Below, one piece after another: positions 1-10,368 of a DNA stretch of 64,000 nt (the first letter of the stretch is position 1; the number at the start of each line of letters is the position of its first letter). The notes beneath the pieces were generated by a model. The model worked only from the letters and a program-made list of their open reading frames with translations. It was not told the origin of the DNA and did no database searches. Made by a program: the position numbers and the translations under genes. Source of the DNA: Mycolicibacterium sp. YH-1. GTDB taxonomy: Bacteria; Actinomycetota; Actinomycetes; Mycobacteriales; Mycobacteriaceae. The stretch covers positions 1,798,001-1,862,000 of the forward strand of contig NZ_CP092915.1 of the NCBI RefSeq assembly GCF_022557175.1. Reading direction: 5' to 3'.

Positions 1-1153
1 GGTTGTAGGCGGCGAAGTACCGGGTCAGCGCGGCCAGCGACATGTCGGGGGTCAGCGTGGGCAGGTCGGCGTCGAGGATGCCGCCGACCAGGGCCGCGGG
101 CGGCTCCCGCAGTAGGCGTTGCAGGTGAACGCAGCCCAGGTAGCGGCCGGTCGGGGTCGCCGTCGGCGGCCGGACCACGAAGGCCAGCGACGCCAGCGCG
201 GGGGTCAGGTCGGGATCCCGCACTCGGGCCAGGGCCTCGGCGACGGTGGTGTCCGGCGCCATCACCACCGGTTCAGACGTCATCAGACCGCCCGCGGTAT
301 CGGGGGAGTGCTTGAGCAGCCGCCGCACCGGCTCGGAGTCCTCGGGATCCATCCGGGCCAGCAGCGCCTCGGCCCGGGGGGCGCCGATCTCGCCGAGCAG
401 GTCGGCGGCGTCGTCGGGGTCCATCTCCTCGAGAACATCGGCGGCACGCTCGGTGTCCAACTGCTCGAGAAGCTCGATCTGCTCGCTCTCCGGCAGCTCC
501 TGCAGGATGTCGGCCAGCCGCTCGTCGTCGAGAGCGTTGACGACCTCGTAGCGGCGTTTGGCGGGAAGGTCACGAATCGCGTCGGCGACCTCGATGGGGC
601 GTTGGCCCTCGAACTGCGCGAGCAGCTGTGCCACGCCCTGGCCGGGCAGCGCCAGCGCTGACGGTGTCAGCCCGATGACGTTCTGCCAGTCGACCACGTG
701 GACCGTTGTGCGGCGGCCGATGCGGCGGTGGCTGCGCACCGCGATCCGGGTCACCACCCAGTCCCGCGATCGGACCTGTTCGATGGCGAGGTCGGCGACG
801 ACCACGTCGACGCCCTCGAGATTCGGCAGCTCCGGATCCTTCACCCGGACCCTGGTGTCGACGATCTGACCGAGCACGAGGACCTCACCGGGCCGCTGTG
901 CGAAGCGCCGCAGGGACACATTGCCCGTCGTCAGTGTCACCGCGTTGGGTTCGATGGCGGTGATCCGCAGAATCGGTACGAAAATCCTTCTGCGCGTGAG
1001 CAATTCCACGACGAAGCCCAGGACACGTGGCTGCTGGCGAACGACGCTGATACTGACCACGACGTCGCGAACACGGCCGATGGACTCGCCATCGGGGCCG
1101 AGCACCACCATCCCCGCAAGCCGGGCCGCGTAGACCCTGTTCACCGCCGCCAT
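1..1153 (-). CDS. PRC-barrel / MgtE_N / CBS protein, Rv1232c-like (3' end outside window)
   Basis: The frame runs off the left edge, so 384 residues are visible and the C-terminus is missing. The first ~160 residues form two PRC-barrel-like beta segments. Residues ~180-290 resemble the MgtE N-terminal superhelical domain, with acidic repeats such as ELPESEQIELLEQ and EEMDPDDAADLL. A CBS domain starts near residue 300 (DTAGGLMTSEPVVM). No membrane segment is visible, so this looks like a cytoplasmic Mg2+-sensing relative of MgtE rather than the channel. Start ATG is at 1153, with a GTG three codons in as an alternative. It diverges from the CitE-like gene with only 19 bp between the two starts. 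Homology to Rv1232c is inferred from domain order and neighbours; the ligand is not shown. Confidence 0.85.
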   Translation of the reverse strand, partial: MAAVNRVYAARLAGMVVLGPDGESIGRVRDVVVSISVVRQQPRVLGFVVELLTRRRIFVPILRITAIEPNAVTLTTGNVSLRRFAQRPGEVLVLGQIVDTRVRVKDPELPNLEGVDVVVADLAIEQVRSRDWVVTRIAVRSHRRIGRRTTVHVVDWQNVIGLTPSALALPGQGVAQLLAQFEGQRPIEVADAIRDLPAKRRYEVVNALDDERLADILQELPESEQIELLEQLDTERAADVLEEMDPDDAADLLGEIGAPRAEALLARMDPEDSEPVRRLLKHSPDTAGGLMTSEPVVMAPDTTVAEALARVRDPDLTPALASLAFVVRPPTATPTGRYLGCVHLQRLLREPPAALVGGILDADLPTLTPDMSLAALTRYFAAYN

Positions 1154-1172
1154 GTCTCAAAGGGTAGAGAGT

Positions 1173-2135
1173 ATGGGCGTGAATAACCTCTATCGCCCCC
1201 GTCGAACGTGTCTCTCGGTTCCGGGTAGTAGCGACAAGATGATTGAGAAGGCCAAGCAGCTGCCCGCCGACGAGGTGTTCCTGGACCTCGAGGATGCCGT
1301 CGCCGCGGATGCGAAGGAGGCGGCCCGCACCCGCGTGGCCGCGGCGCTGGCTGAGCCGGGATGGGCCGGTCAGTTGCGCGGTGTGCGGGTCAATGACTGG
1401 ACCACGCCGTGGACGCACGCCGACGTAATCGAGGTGGTGTCGACGGCAGGTGCGCAGCTCGATCTCGTGGTGCTGCCGAAGGTGTCCGACGTGTCCCACG
1501 TCCAGGCGTTGGATCTCCTGCTGACCCAGCTCGAGATCACGCACGGTCTTCCTGTCGGTCGGATCGGCGTGGAGGCGCAGATCGAGAACGCCCAGGGGCT
1601 GACCAACGTTGACGCCATCGCCGCCGCACCGCGTGTGCAGGCGCTGGTGCTGGGGCCCGCCGACATGATGGCGAGCCTGAACATGCGCACCCTGGTGGTG
1701 GGTGAGCAACCCGAGGGCTACGACGTCGGCGACGCCTACCACCACATCCTCATGCGCATTCTCGTCGCAGCGCGCACGCACGGGATCAACGCGATCGACG
1801 GGCCGTTCCTGAAGGTTCGCGATGTCGAGGCGTTTCGCCGGATCGCCGGCCGCTCGGCTGCGCTCGGCTACGACGGCAAGTGGGTCCTGCATCCCGACCA
1901 GATCGTGGCGGGCAACGAGATCTTCAGCCCTCGCCAGGACGACTACGACCACGCCGAGCTGATCCTCGAGGCCTACGAGTGGCACACGTCGCACGCTGGC
2001 GGTGCCAGGGGAGCGGTGATGCTCGGTGACGAGATGATCGACGAGGCGAGCCGCAAGATGGCGCTGGTGATCGCGGGCAAGGGCCGGGCCGCCGGGATGG
2101 CCCGGATGGCAGCGCGGTTCGAGCCGCCGGCGTAG
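1173..2135 (+). CDS. HpcH/HpaI aldolase / citrate lyase beta-like (CitE-like) enzyme
   Basis: A 320-residue single-domain protein of the CitE/malyl-CoA lyase family, TIM-barrel enzymes that cleave or form C-C bonds at CoA esters using Mg2+. Family signatures are RPRRTCLSVPGS at the N-terminus, VFLDLEDAV (acidic metal-site region), VLPKV, EAQIENAQGL (metal-binding Glu), VLGPADM and GYDGKWVLHPDQ near the end. The ATG at 1173 is chosen because AGGGTAGAG lies just upstream; an in-frame ATG at 1152 would overlap the start of the divergent gene. No citDF partners are present, so a stand-alone acyl-CoA lyase, thioesterase or aldolase role is more likely than citrate lyase. The substrate is unknown. 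Confidence 0.88.
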   Translation: MGVNNLYRPRRTCLSVPGSSDKMIEKAKQLPADEVFLDLEDAVAADAKEAARTRVAAALAEPGWAGQLRGVRVNDWTTPWTHADVIEVVSTAGAQLDLVVLPKVSDVSHVQALDLLLTQLEITHGLPVGRIGVEAQIENAQGLTNVDAIAAAPRVQALVLGPADMMASLNMRTLVVGEQPEGYDVGDAYHHILMRILVAARTHGINAIDGPFLKVRDVEAFRRIAGRSAALGYDGKWVLHPDQIVAGNEIFSPRQDDYDHAELILEAYEWHTSHAGGARGAVMLGDEMIDEASRKMALVIAGKGRAAGMARMAARFEPPA

Positions 2136-2147
2136 GCGGGTTCTGCG

Positions 2148-2588
2148 CTAGACCGCTGAATAGTCGCTGACGAACATGGCGAGCATCAGCAGGAGGTACA
2201 GCAGGATGCCCACCGCGACCAGGGCGCCGATGATGACGGCGACCAACGCCAGGCGATAGCCGTCCTGACCCGTGCGCCGCGTCTCGCGCATGGCGATGAT
2301 GCCGATTATCAAACCGATGATCGAGGGCACGCCGCAGAACGTCAGGCCCGCCAGGGATGTGACGAGGGCCGCGATCGCCTTGCCGTTGGTGCCGTACGGC
2401 TTCGTGGGGCGGTACGGGCCGTATGGGTCGGGGCCGTAGGCGTATCCGCCGGCGTATGGCGGCGGATACGGCGGCGGCAGGCCAGGGTTGGGCGGGTAGT
2501 CGACAGCGGTGTGCGGGTCGACGGCCGGCGGTGAACTCTGCGGCGCAGGCTCGGAGCCGCGCGACGGCTGATCTGGGCCGTCGGTCAT
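2148..2588 (-). CDS. DUF4190-type Pro/Tyr-rich membrane protein
   Basis: A 146-residue protein. The N-terminal ~75 residues are hydrophilic and rich in Pro, Tyr and Gly (PPNPGLPPPYPPPYAGG). Two hydrophobic helices follow (around AALVTSLAGLTFCGVPSIIGLIIGI and LALVAVIIGALVAVGILLYL). This is the DUF4190 layout, of unknown function. The ATG overlaps the TGA of the next upstream gene by one base (TGATG), with no separate ribosome site, so translation is probably coupled. Together with its neighbour it occupies the Rv1233c position. An in-frame extension upstream exists but has out-of-frame-like composition and was not used. Confidence 0.8.
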   Translation of the reverse strand: MTDGPDQPSRGSEPAPQSSPPAVDPHTAVDYPPNPGLPPPYPPPYAGGYAYGPDPYGPYRPTKPYGTNGKAIAALVTSLAGLTFCGVPSIIGLIIGIIAMRETRRTGQDGYRLALVAVIIGALVAVGILLYLLLMLAMFVSDYSAV

Positions 2589-3283
2589 CAGGAGGCCGCT
2601 ACGCCCACCAGCCAGAGCAAGCTGAACAGCAGCGTCACGGCGCCCACCGCGATGCCCGCGATGGCCAGGCCACGGCCTGATTCGCCGCTGACCTTGATCT
2701 GGTTCAGTGCGACCACGCCGAGCACAATCCCGGCGATCGAACCCAGACCGCACAGCGAGATGACTGACGCGACCAGCGAGGCGATCGCCAGGCCGTTGGT
2801 CTTCGGGGCAGGCGCACCGTAGGCGCCGTACGGCGGGTAGCCCTGGGCCGCATATCCCGGTGTCCCGTAGCCGGGTGCCCCGTAGCCCGGAACCCCGTAG
2901 CCGGGCGGTGGGTACCCCGGCGGCACATACCCGGGGGCCCCGTATCCCGGCGGTGGGTAACCCGGCGCGGCGCCGTAGGGCGGAGGCGGGGGATAACCAG
3001 CCGGAGGAAGACCCGGATCGCCGGCCGGCGGGGGGTATCCGGGCACGCCGTAACCCTGGTCGGCCGGGGGCGGCGCATACGCGCTCGGGTCGTACGGCGG
3101 CGGAGGCTCATACGACGGCGCAGGCTCATACGACGGCGTCGCGTAAGCGGGCGGGGTGTCCGCAGGCGGTTGCTGGGTGTCCTCGATCGGTCGCGCTTCG
3201 TATCCGCCGGATACCGGCTCCGATGCACCCGCAGTGGTCTCGGGTGACGGCGACTTGTCCGCGTCAGAACCCTCACTCGTCAT
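2588..3283 (-). CDS. DUF4190 membrane protein with PGYG/PPGYG repeats
   Basis: A 231-residue protein with an acidic N-terminus, a long Pro-Gly-Tyr region (residues ~45-160, many copies of PGYG, PPGYG and PGYPPP), and a C-terminal pair of membrane helices around SLVASVISLCGLGSIAGIVLGVVAL and IAGIAVGAVTLLFSLLWLVGVA. The last part is the DUF4190 pair. The low-complexity segment probably faces the cytoplasm or cell wall and could self-associate; that is inference. It is first in a two-gene unit with the following DUF4190 gene and diverges from the Rv1234-like gene. It resembles Rv1233c in position and layout. Function is unknown. Confidence 0.85.
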   Translation of the reverse strand: MTSEGSDADKSPSPETTAGASEPVSGGYEARPIEDTQQPPADTPPAYATPSYEPAPSYEPPPPYDPSAYAPPPADQGYGVPGYPPPAGDPGLPPAGYPPPPPYGAAPGYPPPGYGAPGYVPPGYPPPGYGVPGYGAPGYGTPGYAAQGYPPYGAYGAPAPKTNGLAIASLVASVISLCGLGSIAGIVLGVVALNQIKVSGESGRGLAIAGIAVGAVTLLFSLLWLVGVAAS

Positions 3284-3412
3284 GCCGACAAACCTAGCGC
3301 AACGGCCGATACTCGGTGATCGAAGCGCATTCGGGGCACGATGGTCGCTATCGGGGCGTTGTCTCGTTGAGGATCAGTAGGACCTGCACGGAAGAGTCGG
3401 AGGAGACGAACC

Positions 3413-3913
3413 ATGACCAGCCCGCTTCAACCTGGGCCGAAGTCGGGACGCGGGGGCCCGGCTGGGTTGCCGACACCACCCAAGGGATGGCCCATCGGCT
3501 CATACCCCACCTACGCGGAGGCGCAGCGCGCGGTGGACTATCTGTCCGACCAGGAGTTCCCCGTTCAGCAGGTGACCATCGTGGGCGTCGATCTCATGCA
3601 GGTCGAACGTGTCACGGGCCGTCTGACGTGGCCGCGCGTGCTGCTCGGCGGTGCGTTGACGGGTGCGTGGCTCGGTCTGTTCATCGGTCTGGTCCTTGGC
3701 TTCTTCAGCCCCAGCCCGTGGGGCTCACTGGTCGCGGGCTTGGTCGCCGGCGTGTTCTTCGGTCTCATCACATCCGGCATTCAGTATGCGATGGCGCGTG
3801 GCACAAGGGATTTCAGCTCGACGATGCAACTCGTCGCTGGTCGCTACGACGTGCTGTGCGACCCGAAGAGCGCCGAGCAGGGGCGGGATCTGCTGGCGCG
3901 CTTGACGATCTGA
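3413..3913 (+). CDS. General-stress-protein-17M-like membrane protein, Rv1234-like
   Basis: A 166-residue protein. Residues ~25-70 (GWPIGSYPTYAEAQRAVDYLSDQEFPVQQVTIVG) match the alpha/beta N-terminal fold of the GsiB/17M-like family. A Gly-rich hydrophobic hairpin (~residues 82-125) probably forms two membrane helices, and a short soluble tail follows. The sequence GGAGGAGACGAACC before ATG 3413 (written as gaggagacgaaccatg) supplies a strong ribosome site. It sits directly before lpqY, as Rv1234 does in M. tuberculosis. The role is unknown; a stress-related envelope function is only a guess from the family name. Confidence 0.85.
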   Translation: MTSPLQPGPKSGRGGPAGLPTPPKGWPIGSYPTYAEAQRAVDYLSDQEFPVQQVTIVGVDLMQVERVTGRLTWPRVLLGGALTGAWLGLFIGLVLGFFSPSPWGSLVAGLVAGVFFGLITSGIQYAMARGTRDFSSTMQLVAGRYDVLCDPKSAEQGRDLLARLTI

Positions 3914-3980
3914 CCGTTGCCGCGCGGCGTCCAATTGTGTGGCCGCCCCGGGGGCGCGGAGTGCGCTGACGCGAGCGTGA

Positions 3981-6432
<2,452 letters not shown>

Positions 6433-6442
<10 letters not shown>

Positions 6443-6498
6443 GCGCTTGCGCGAAGAGGAGAGGCGCACCGATGAGCGCTTGCGCGAAGAGCAGAGGG
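6433..6498 (+). repeat. Two tandem 33-bp units at the sugA-sugB junction (MIRU-like)
   Basis: Copies at 6433-6465 and 6466-6498 share gcaccgatgagcgcttgcg, then cgaagag; I count two differences (g/c near the middle and c/g at the end). Each unit carries an ATGA, so one more or one fewer copy keeps the start-stop overlap intact. This is the logic of mycobacterial interspersed repetitive units (MIRUs) inserted between operon genes. The core GAGCGCTTGCGC is partly palindromic. No other copy was noticed in the window. Confidence 0.85.
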
Positions 6499-6507
6499 TG
6501 TCGATGA
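6439..6507 (+). CDS. 22-codon micro-ORF bridging sugA and sugB
   Basis: ATG at 6439 overlaps the sugA TGA (ATGA), and its own TGA (6505-6507) overlaps the sugB ATG at 6504 (ATGA). It encodes [11 protein letters not shown] followed by [11 protein letters not shown], the two copies being the 33-bp repeats. It is basic and has four cysteines. Whether the peptide accumulates is unknown. The clear prediction is that ribosomes finishing sugA can pass through it and restart at sugB, so it could tune the SugA:SugB ratio. It may equally be a by-product of repeat insertion. Confidence 0.55.
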
Positions 6508-7340
6508 GCGACAAGGTGGATGCGCGCCGCGCGACGGGCTGGACCGTCATCAACGTGCTGGTAGTGGTGTACGCGCTGTTCCCGGTGCTGTGGATTCTGT
6601 CGCTGTCACTCAAGCCGACGTCATCGGTCAAGGACGGCAAGCTGATTCCGACACAGGTGACATTCGACAACTACAAGGCGATCTTCGAGGGCAGTATCTT
6701 CAGCTCGGCCCTGATCAACTCGATCGGCATCGGGTTGATCACCACGGTGATCGCCGTGATCGTCGGCGGCATGGCCGCGTACGCGATCGCCCGACTGGCG
6801 TTCCCTGGCAAGAAGGCTCTGGTTGGGGTCGCGTTGCTGATCGCGATGTTCCCGCAGATCTCGCTGGTGACACCAATTTTCAACATCGAGCGCAGGATCG
6901 GGTTGTTCGACACCTGGCCCGGCCTGATCATTCCCTACATCACCTTCGCGCTGCCGCTGGCGATCTACACCATGTCGGCGTTCTTCCGCGAGATCCCGTG
7001 GGACCTCGAGAAGGCGGCGAAGATGGATGGCGCCACACCCGGTCAGGCATTCCGCAGGGTGATCGCACCACTTGCCGCCCCCGGCATCGTCACCGCCGCG
7101 ATTCTGGTGTTCATCTTCGCGTGGAACGACCTGCTGCTGGCACTGTCGCTGACGGCCACCGAACGGGCGATCACCGCACCGGTGGCCATCGCGAACTTCA
7201 CCGGCAGCTCGCAATTCGAGGAGCCGACGGGTTCCATCGCGGCGGGCGCGATGGTCATCACCGTGCCCATCATCATCTTCGTACTAATCTTCCAACGACG
7301 GATTGTCGCCGGTTTGACGTCCGGTGCGGTGAAGGGATAA
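6504..7340 (+). CDS. sugB: Trehalose ABC importer permease SugB
   Basis: A 278-residue MalG-type permease with six predicted membrane helices and the EAA loop [20 protein letters not shown] (residues ~168-187). The start ATG 6504 (MSDKVDARR) is chosen because AGAGGG precedes it and it overlaps the micro-ORF stop. Upstream in-frame codons read through the repeat and give an Arg/Glu-rich extension not expected in the family. M. tuberculosis SugB has 274 residues. sugC begins three bases after its stop. Confidence 0.94.
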   Translation: MSDKVDARRATGWTVINVLVVVYALFPVLWILSLSLKPTSSVKDGKLIPTQVTFDNYKAIFEGSIFSSALINSIGIGLITTVIAVIVGGMAAYAIARLAFPGKKALVGVALLIAMFPQISLVTPIFNIERRIGLFDTWPGLIIPYITFALPLAIYTMSAFFREIPWDLEKAAKMDGATPGQAFRRVIAPLAAPGIVTAAILVFIFAWNDLLLALSLTATERAITAPVAIANFTGSSQFEEPTGSIAAGAMVITVPIIIFVLIFQRRIVAGLTSGAVKG

Positions 7341-7343
7341 CCG

Positions 7344-8513
7344 ATGGCCGAAATCGTGTTGGATCACGTGTCGAAGAGCTATGCCAACGGTGCGACCGCG
7401 GTCAAGGACCTGTCCCTCACCATCGCCGACGGCGAGTTCATCATCCTGGTGGGACCGTCGGGCTGCGGAAAGTCGACCACGCTCAACATGATCGCCGGTC
7501 TCGAGGACATCAGCTCCGGTGAACTCACGATCGGGGGTGAGCGCGTCAACGAGCGCGCACCGAAGGACCGCGACATCGCCATGGTGTTCCAGTCCTACGC
7601 GCTCTATCCGCACATGACCGTCCGCCAGAACATCGCGTTCCCGCTGACGCTCGCCAAGATGAGCAAGGCCGATATCGCCACCAAGGTCGAGGAGACGGCC
7701 AAGGTCCTCGACCTGACCGAACTGTTGGATCGCAAGCCCGCGCAGTTGTCCGGCGGGCAGCGGCAGCGGGTCGCGATGGGGCGTGCAATTGTGCGAAACC
7801 CCAAGGCATTCCTGATGGATGAGCCGCTGAGCAACCTGGATGCGAAGCTGCGCGTGCAGATGCGCTCGGAGATCGCGCGGCTGCAGAATCGGTTGAACAC
7901 CACCACCGTCTACGTGACTCACGACCAGACCGAGGCAATGACGCTCGGTGACCGTGTGGTGGTCATGCTGGCCGGCGTGGCGCAGCAGATCGGTACTCCG
8001 GAGGAGTTGTACAACTCGCCGGCGAACCTGTTCGTGGCGGGCTTCATCGGGTCTCCCGCGATGAACTTCTTCCCGGCGAAGTTGACCGACGTCGGTGTGC
8101 GGCTTCCCATCGGCGAGGTGACGCTCACCCAGGAGGTGCACGACAAGCTCGCCAAGCACCCCAAGGCGACCAACCTCATCGCCGGTGTCCGCCCCGAGCA
8201 CATCGAGGACGCTGCGCTGATCGACACATACACCAGGATCAAGGCGCTGACGTTCGAGGTCACTGTCGACCTGGTGGAGTCACTCGGCGCCGAGAAGTAC
8301 GTCCACTTTCACAGTGAGGGTGCGGGCGCGGAGGCCGCCCAACTGGCCGAGCTGGCGGCGGAATCCGGGGCTGGCGTCAACGAGTTCGTGGCGAGGGTCT
8401 CTACTGATTCGAAGCTGAGAGCGGGCCAGCCCGCCGAATTGGCCTTCGACACCTCGAAACTCACACTGTTCGACGCGGACACAGGTACCAACCTGTCGAT
8501 CCCACCTGCATAG
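7344..8513 (+). CDS. sugC: Trehalose ABC importer ATPase SugC
   Basis: A 389-residue MalK-type ATPase. Walker A is GPSGCGKST (37-45), the Q-loop lies in VFQSYALYPHM, the ABC signature is LSGGQ (135-139), Walker B is FLMDEP (156-161), and the switch His follows in VTHDQTEA. The C-terminal ~150 residues form the MalK-like regulatory/OB (TOBE) domain with GVRPEHIE. A dimer of SugC powers the SugAB channel. Its TAG shares a base with the GTG of the next gene (TAGTG), so the operon extends past the transporter. Confidence 0.95.
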   Translation: MAEIVLDHVSKSYANGATAVKDLSLTIADGEFIILVGPSGCGKSTTLNMIAGLEDISSGELTIGGERVNERAPKDRDIAMVFQSYALYPHMTVRQNIAFPLTLAKMSKADIATKVEETAKVLDLTELLDRKPAQLSGGQRQRVAMGRAIVRNPKAFLMDEPLSNLDAKLRVQMRSEIARLQNRLNTTTVYVTHDQTEAMTLGDRVVVMLAGVAQQIGTPEELYNSPANLFVAGFIGSPAMNFFPAKLTDVGVRLPIGEVTLTQEVHDKLAKHPKATNLIAGVRPEHIEDAALIDTYTRIKALTFEVTVDLVESLGAEKYVHFHSEGAGAEAAQLAELAAESGAGVNEFVARVSTDSKLRAGQPAELAFDTSKLTLFDADTGTNLSIPPA

Positions 8514-9106
8514 TGTCCGACGTCCTCGCCGAGGTCCGCGCGGGACTGCGTGACCACTTCACCTCCGTGGGTGTGGTGGGTGAGCCGGTGGCGGCGAATG
8601 TGACGTTCCTCGGCACGGACCCGATGACGGTGCTGCGCTACGGTGCCGACGCCGAGGGCATCTATCACTATGTCTCCCTTGGCTGTTCGCGACACCCGAT
8701 GGTCGACCCGCTGGAGTTCCACGTCGATCAGTCGTCGGGTCCCCGAGCCGAAGTGGTGGTGGCTCTGCGAGGTCCGACGCCCACGGGTTTGGCCCGGTCC
8801 ATCGCCGTGGTCGCCTCTGCGCCCGCCGTGGAGGGTCTGATCCTGGTGCCCGACGCACTGGTGGACCTCGAGACGCCGCTGTGGCCGGGCGCGCCGTTCA
8901 CCGCAATGCTTATGGGCCACAGTGGCATTGCGGACATCGCCATCGGCGGCTCCGATGAGTCGGTGGCCGTGCTGTCGGCGACGCCGATAACCGCCACGGA
9001 GGCGGCGTGGGTCAGACTCAAGGGCGCTGACGCCATGCGCGAGGCGTGGCGCACCGACGGTGTCGACGTGACCAATCCCGGTCGCCCGGCTGCACAACCC
9101 AGCTAG
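8513..9106 (+). CDS. Suppressor-of-fused (SUFU)-domain protein coupled to sugC
   Basis: A 197-residue protein whose body resembles bacterial SUFU-like domains: FGTDPMTVL-type beta strands, YHYVSLGCSRHPM, EFHVDQSSGPRAEVVVALRG, and late WPGAPFTAMLMG. There is no signal peptide or membrane helix. Bacterial SUFU proteins are often immunity or cargo-binding proteins, but no toxin gene is adjacent here. The start GTG overlaps the sugC stop by one base, implying coupled translation and possibly a link to the trehalose importer. It is followed by convergent corA. The role is unknown. Confidence 0.75.
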   Translation: MSDVLAEVRAGLRDHFTSVGVVGEPVAANVTFLGTDPMTVLRYGADAEGIYHYVSLGCSRHPMVDPLEFHVDQSSGPRAEVVVALRGPTPTGLARSIAVVASAPAVEGLILVPDALVDLETPLWPGAPFTAMLMGHSGIADIAIGGSDESVAVLSATPITATEAAWVRLKGADAMREAWRTDGVDVTNPGRPAAQPS

Positions 9107-9124
9107 GCCCCACCCGCAGAGGGA

Positions 9125-10228
9125 TTACAGCCAGTTGTTGCGGCGGAAGGTCACATAGAGCAGCGAGCACACGGTCACCATGACCATCAGCACCGCGGGA
9201 TAGCCCCAAACCTGGTGCAGTTCGGGCATGTGGTCGAAGTTCATGCCGTATATGCCGGCCAGTGCGGTCGGCACGGCGGCGATGGCCACCCAGGCCGAGA
9301 TCTTGCGCATGTCGACGTTCTGCTGCATCGCGACCTTGCCGAGCGCGGCGTGCACGAGGGAGCTGAGCATCTCGTCGTACTCGGCGATCCGGTCCGCCGC
9401 GCGGCTGTTGTGGTCGTGCACGTCGCGCATGTAGCGCCGCACCTCGATCGACACCAGATCTTCGTGTTCGGTGAGCAGTTTCAGCAGTGCCGATGTCAGC
9501 GGGCTCACTGCGCGCCGCATTTCGACCACCTCGCGCTTGAGCAGGTAGATCGACTCGATGTTGGTGTGAGCGCGAGGTGAGAAGACGTCCTCCTCCATCG
9601 AGTCGATATCGGTCTCGATGAGATCGGTGACGTCGAGGTAGCTGTCGACGACGTGATCGGCGATCGCGTGCATGACGGCGTAGGGCCCCAGATCGACTGT
9701 CTCGGATGAGGCGTCCAGGTTCTTGCGCACCGTCGCCAGCCCGCCGTGCTCACCGTGGCGGACGGTGACCACGAAGTCCGCACCGGCGAACACCATGATC
9801 TCGCCGGTCTCGACGATCTCGCGGGCCAGGGCCACCGACTCGTGTTCGACGTAGACGACGGTCTTGAGCACCAGGAACAGGGTGTCGTCGTAGCGCTCGA
9901 GTTTGGGTCGCTGGTGGGCGTGCACGGCATCCTCGACCGCAAGGGGGTGCAGACAGAAGACGTCGGCGACGGCCTGCATCTGGTGTTCGTCGGGTTCGTG
10001 CAGACCAATCCACACGAATGCGCTCACACCGTCGGCCTGGAGTTCGCGGACCTTCGCCAATGCCGCGGAATGGGTGAACTTGCCGGGAACCCTCTTGCCG
10101 TCGGCGTATACGCCGCAGTCGACCATCGCCCGGGCCACGGGAACGTGAATCGAGGCGGCGTCCGGGCCGGCAGGACGCCGGCCGGTGTTGCGCAGCATCG
10201 AGGGCTGCAGCGCGCGGAACGATGGCAT
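9125..10228 (-). CDS. corA: Magnesium/cobalt transporter CorA
   Basis: A 367-residue CorA-family channel subunit. The large cytoplasmic N-terminal domain carries acidic helices (DLIETDIDSMEEDVFSP). The long stalk helix leads to two C-terminal membrane helices, the first ending in the diagnostic YGMNFDHMPEL (GMN filter). The tail is basic (FRRNNWL). The minus-strand ribosome site GGGAGGTTGACGT before ATG 10228 supports the start. Pentamers move Mg2+ down the membrane potential. Position and length match Rv1239c (366 residues). It diverges from the malic enzyme. Confidence 0.96.
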   Translation of the reverse strand: MPSFRALQPSMLRNTGRRPAGPDAASIHVPVARAMVDCGVYADGKRVPGKFTHSAALAKVRELQADGVSAFVWIGLHEPDEHQMQAVADVFCLHPLAVEDAVHAHQRPKLERYDDTLFLVLKTVVYVEHESVALAREIVETGEIMVFAGADFVVTVRHGEHGGLATVRKNLDASSETVDLGPYAVMHAIADHVVDSYLDVTDLIETDIDSMEEDVFSPRAHTNIESIYLLKREVVEMRRAVSPLTSALLKLLTEHEDLVSIEVRRYMRDVHDHNSRAADRIAEYDEMLSSLVHAALGKVAMQQNVDMRKISAWVAIAAVPTALAGIYGMNFDHMPELHQVWGYPAVLMVMVTVCSLLYVTFRRNNWL

Positions 10229-10368
10229 ACGTCAACCTCCCTCGGCGGGCGTGGCGACCCGATCCGGCCCGACACGACAGGCGGAATGCTACGCCGCCAA
10301 ACGGGGCACGGCTCCTCACGAGCGGGGAACCTGAACCTGTGAGAAGTCGACTGAAGTACCCTGGCGCC

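Noticed and set aside
885..1994. 369-codon open frame on the minus strand opposite the CitE-like gene
   Set aside because: It is a GC-rich antisense shadow: low-complexity Arg/His/Gly composition, no domain, and it covers a clear enzyme on the plus strand.
2840..3010. Short repeats in the Pro/Gly/Tyr-rich gene that look array-like
   Set aside because: They are coding repeats (PGYG units, 9-15 bp, irregular), with no spacers; not a CRISPR array.
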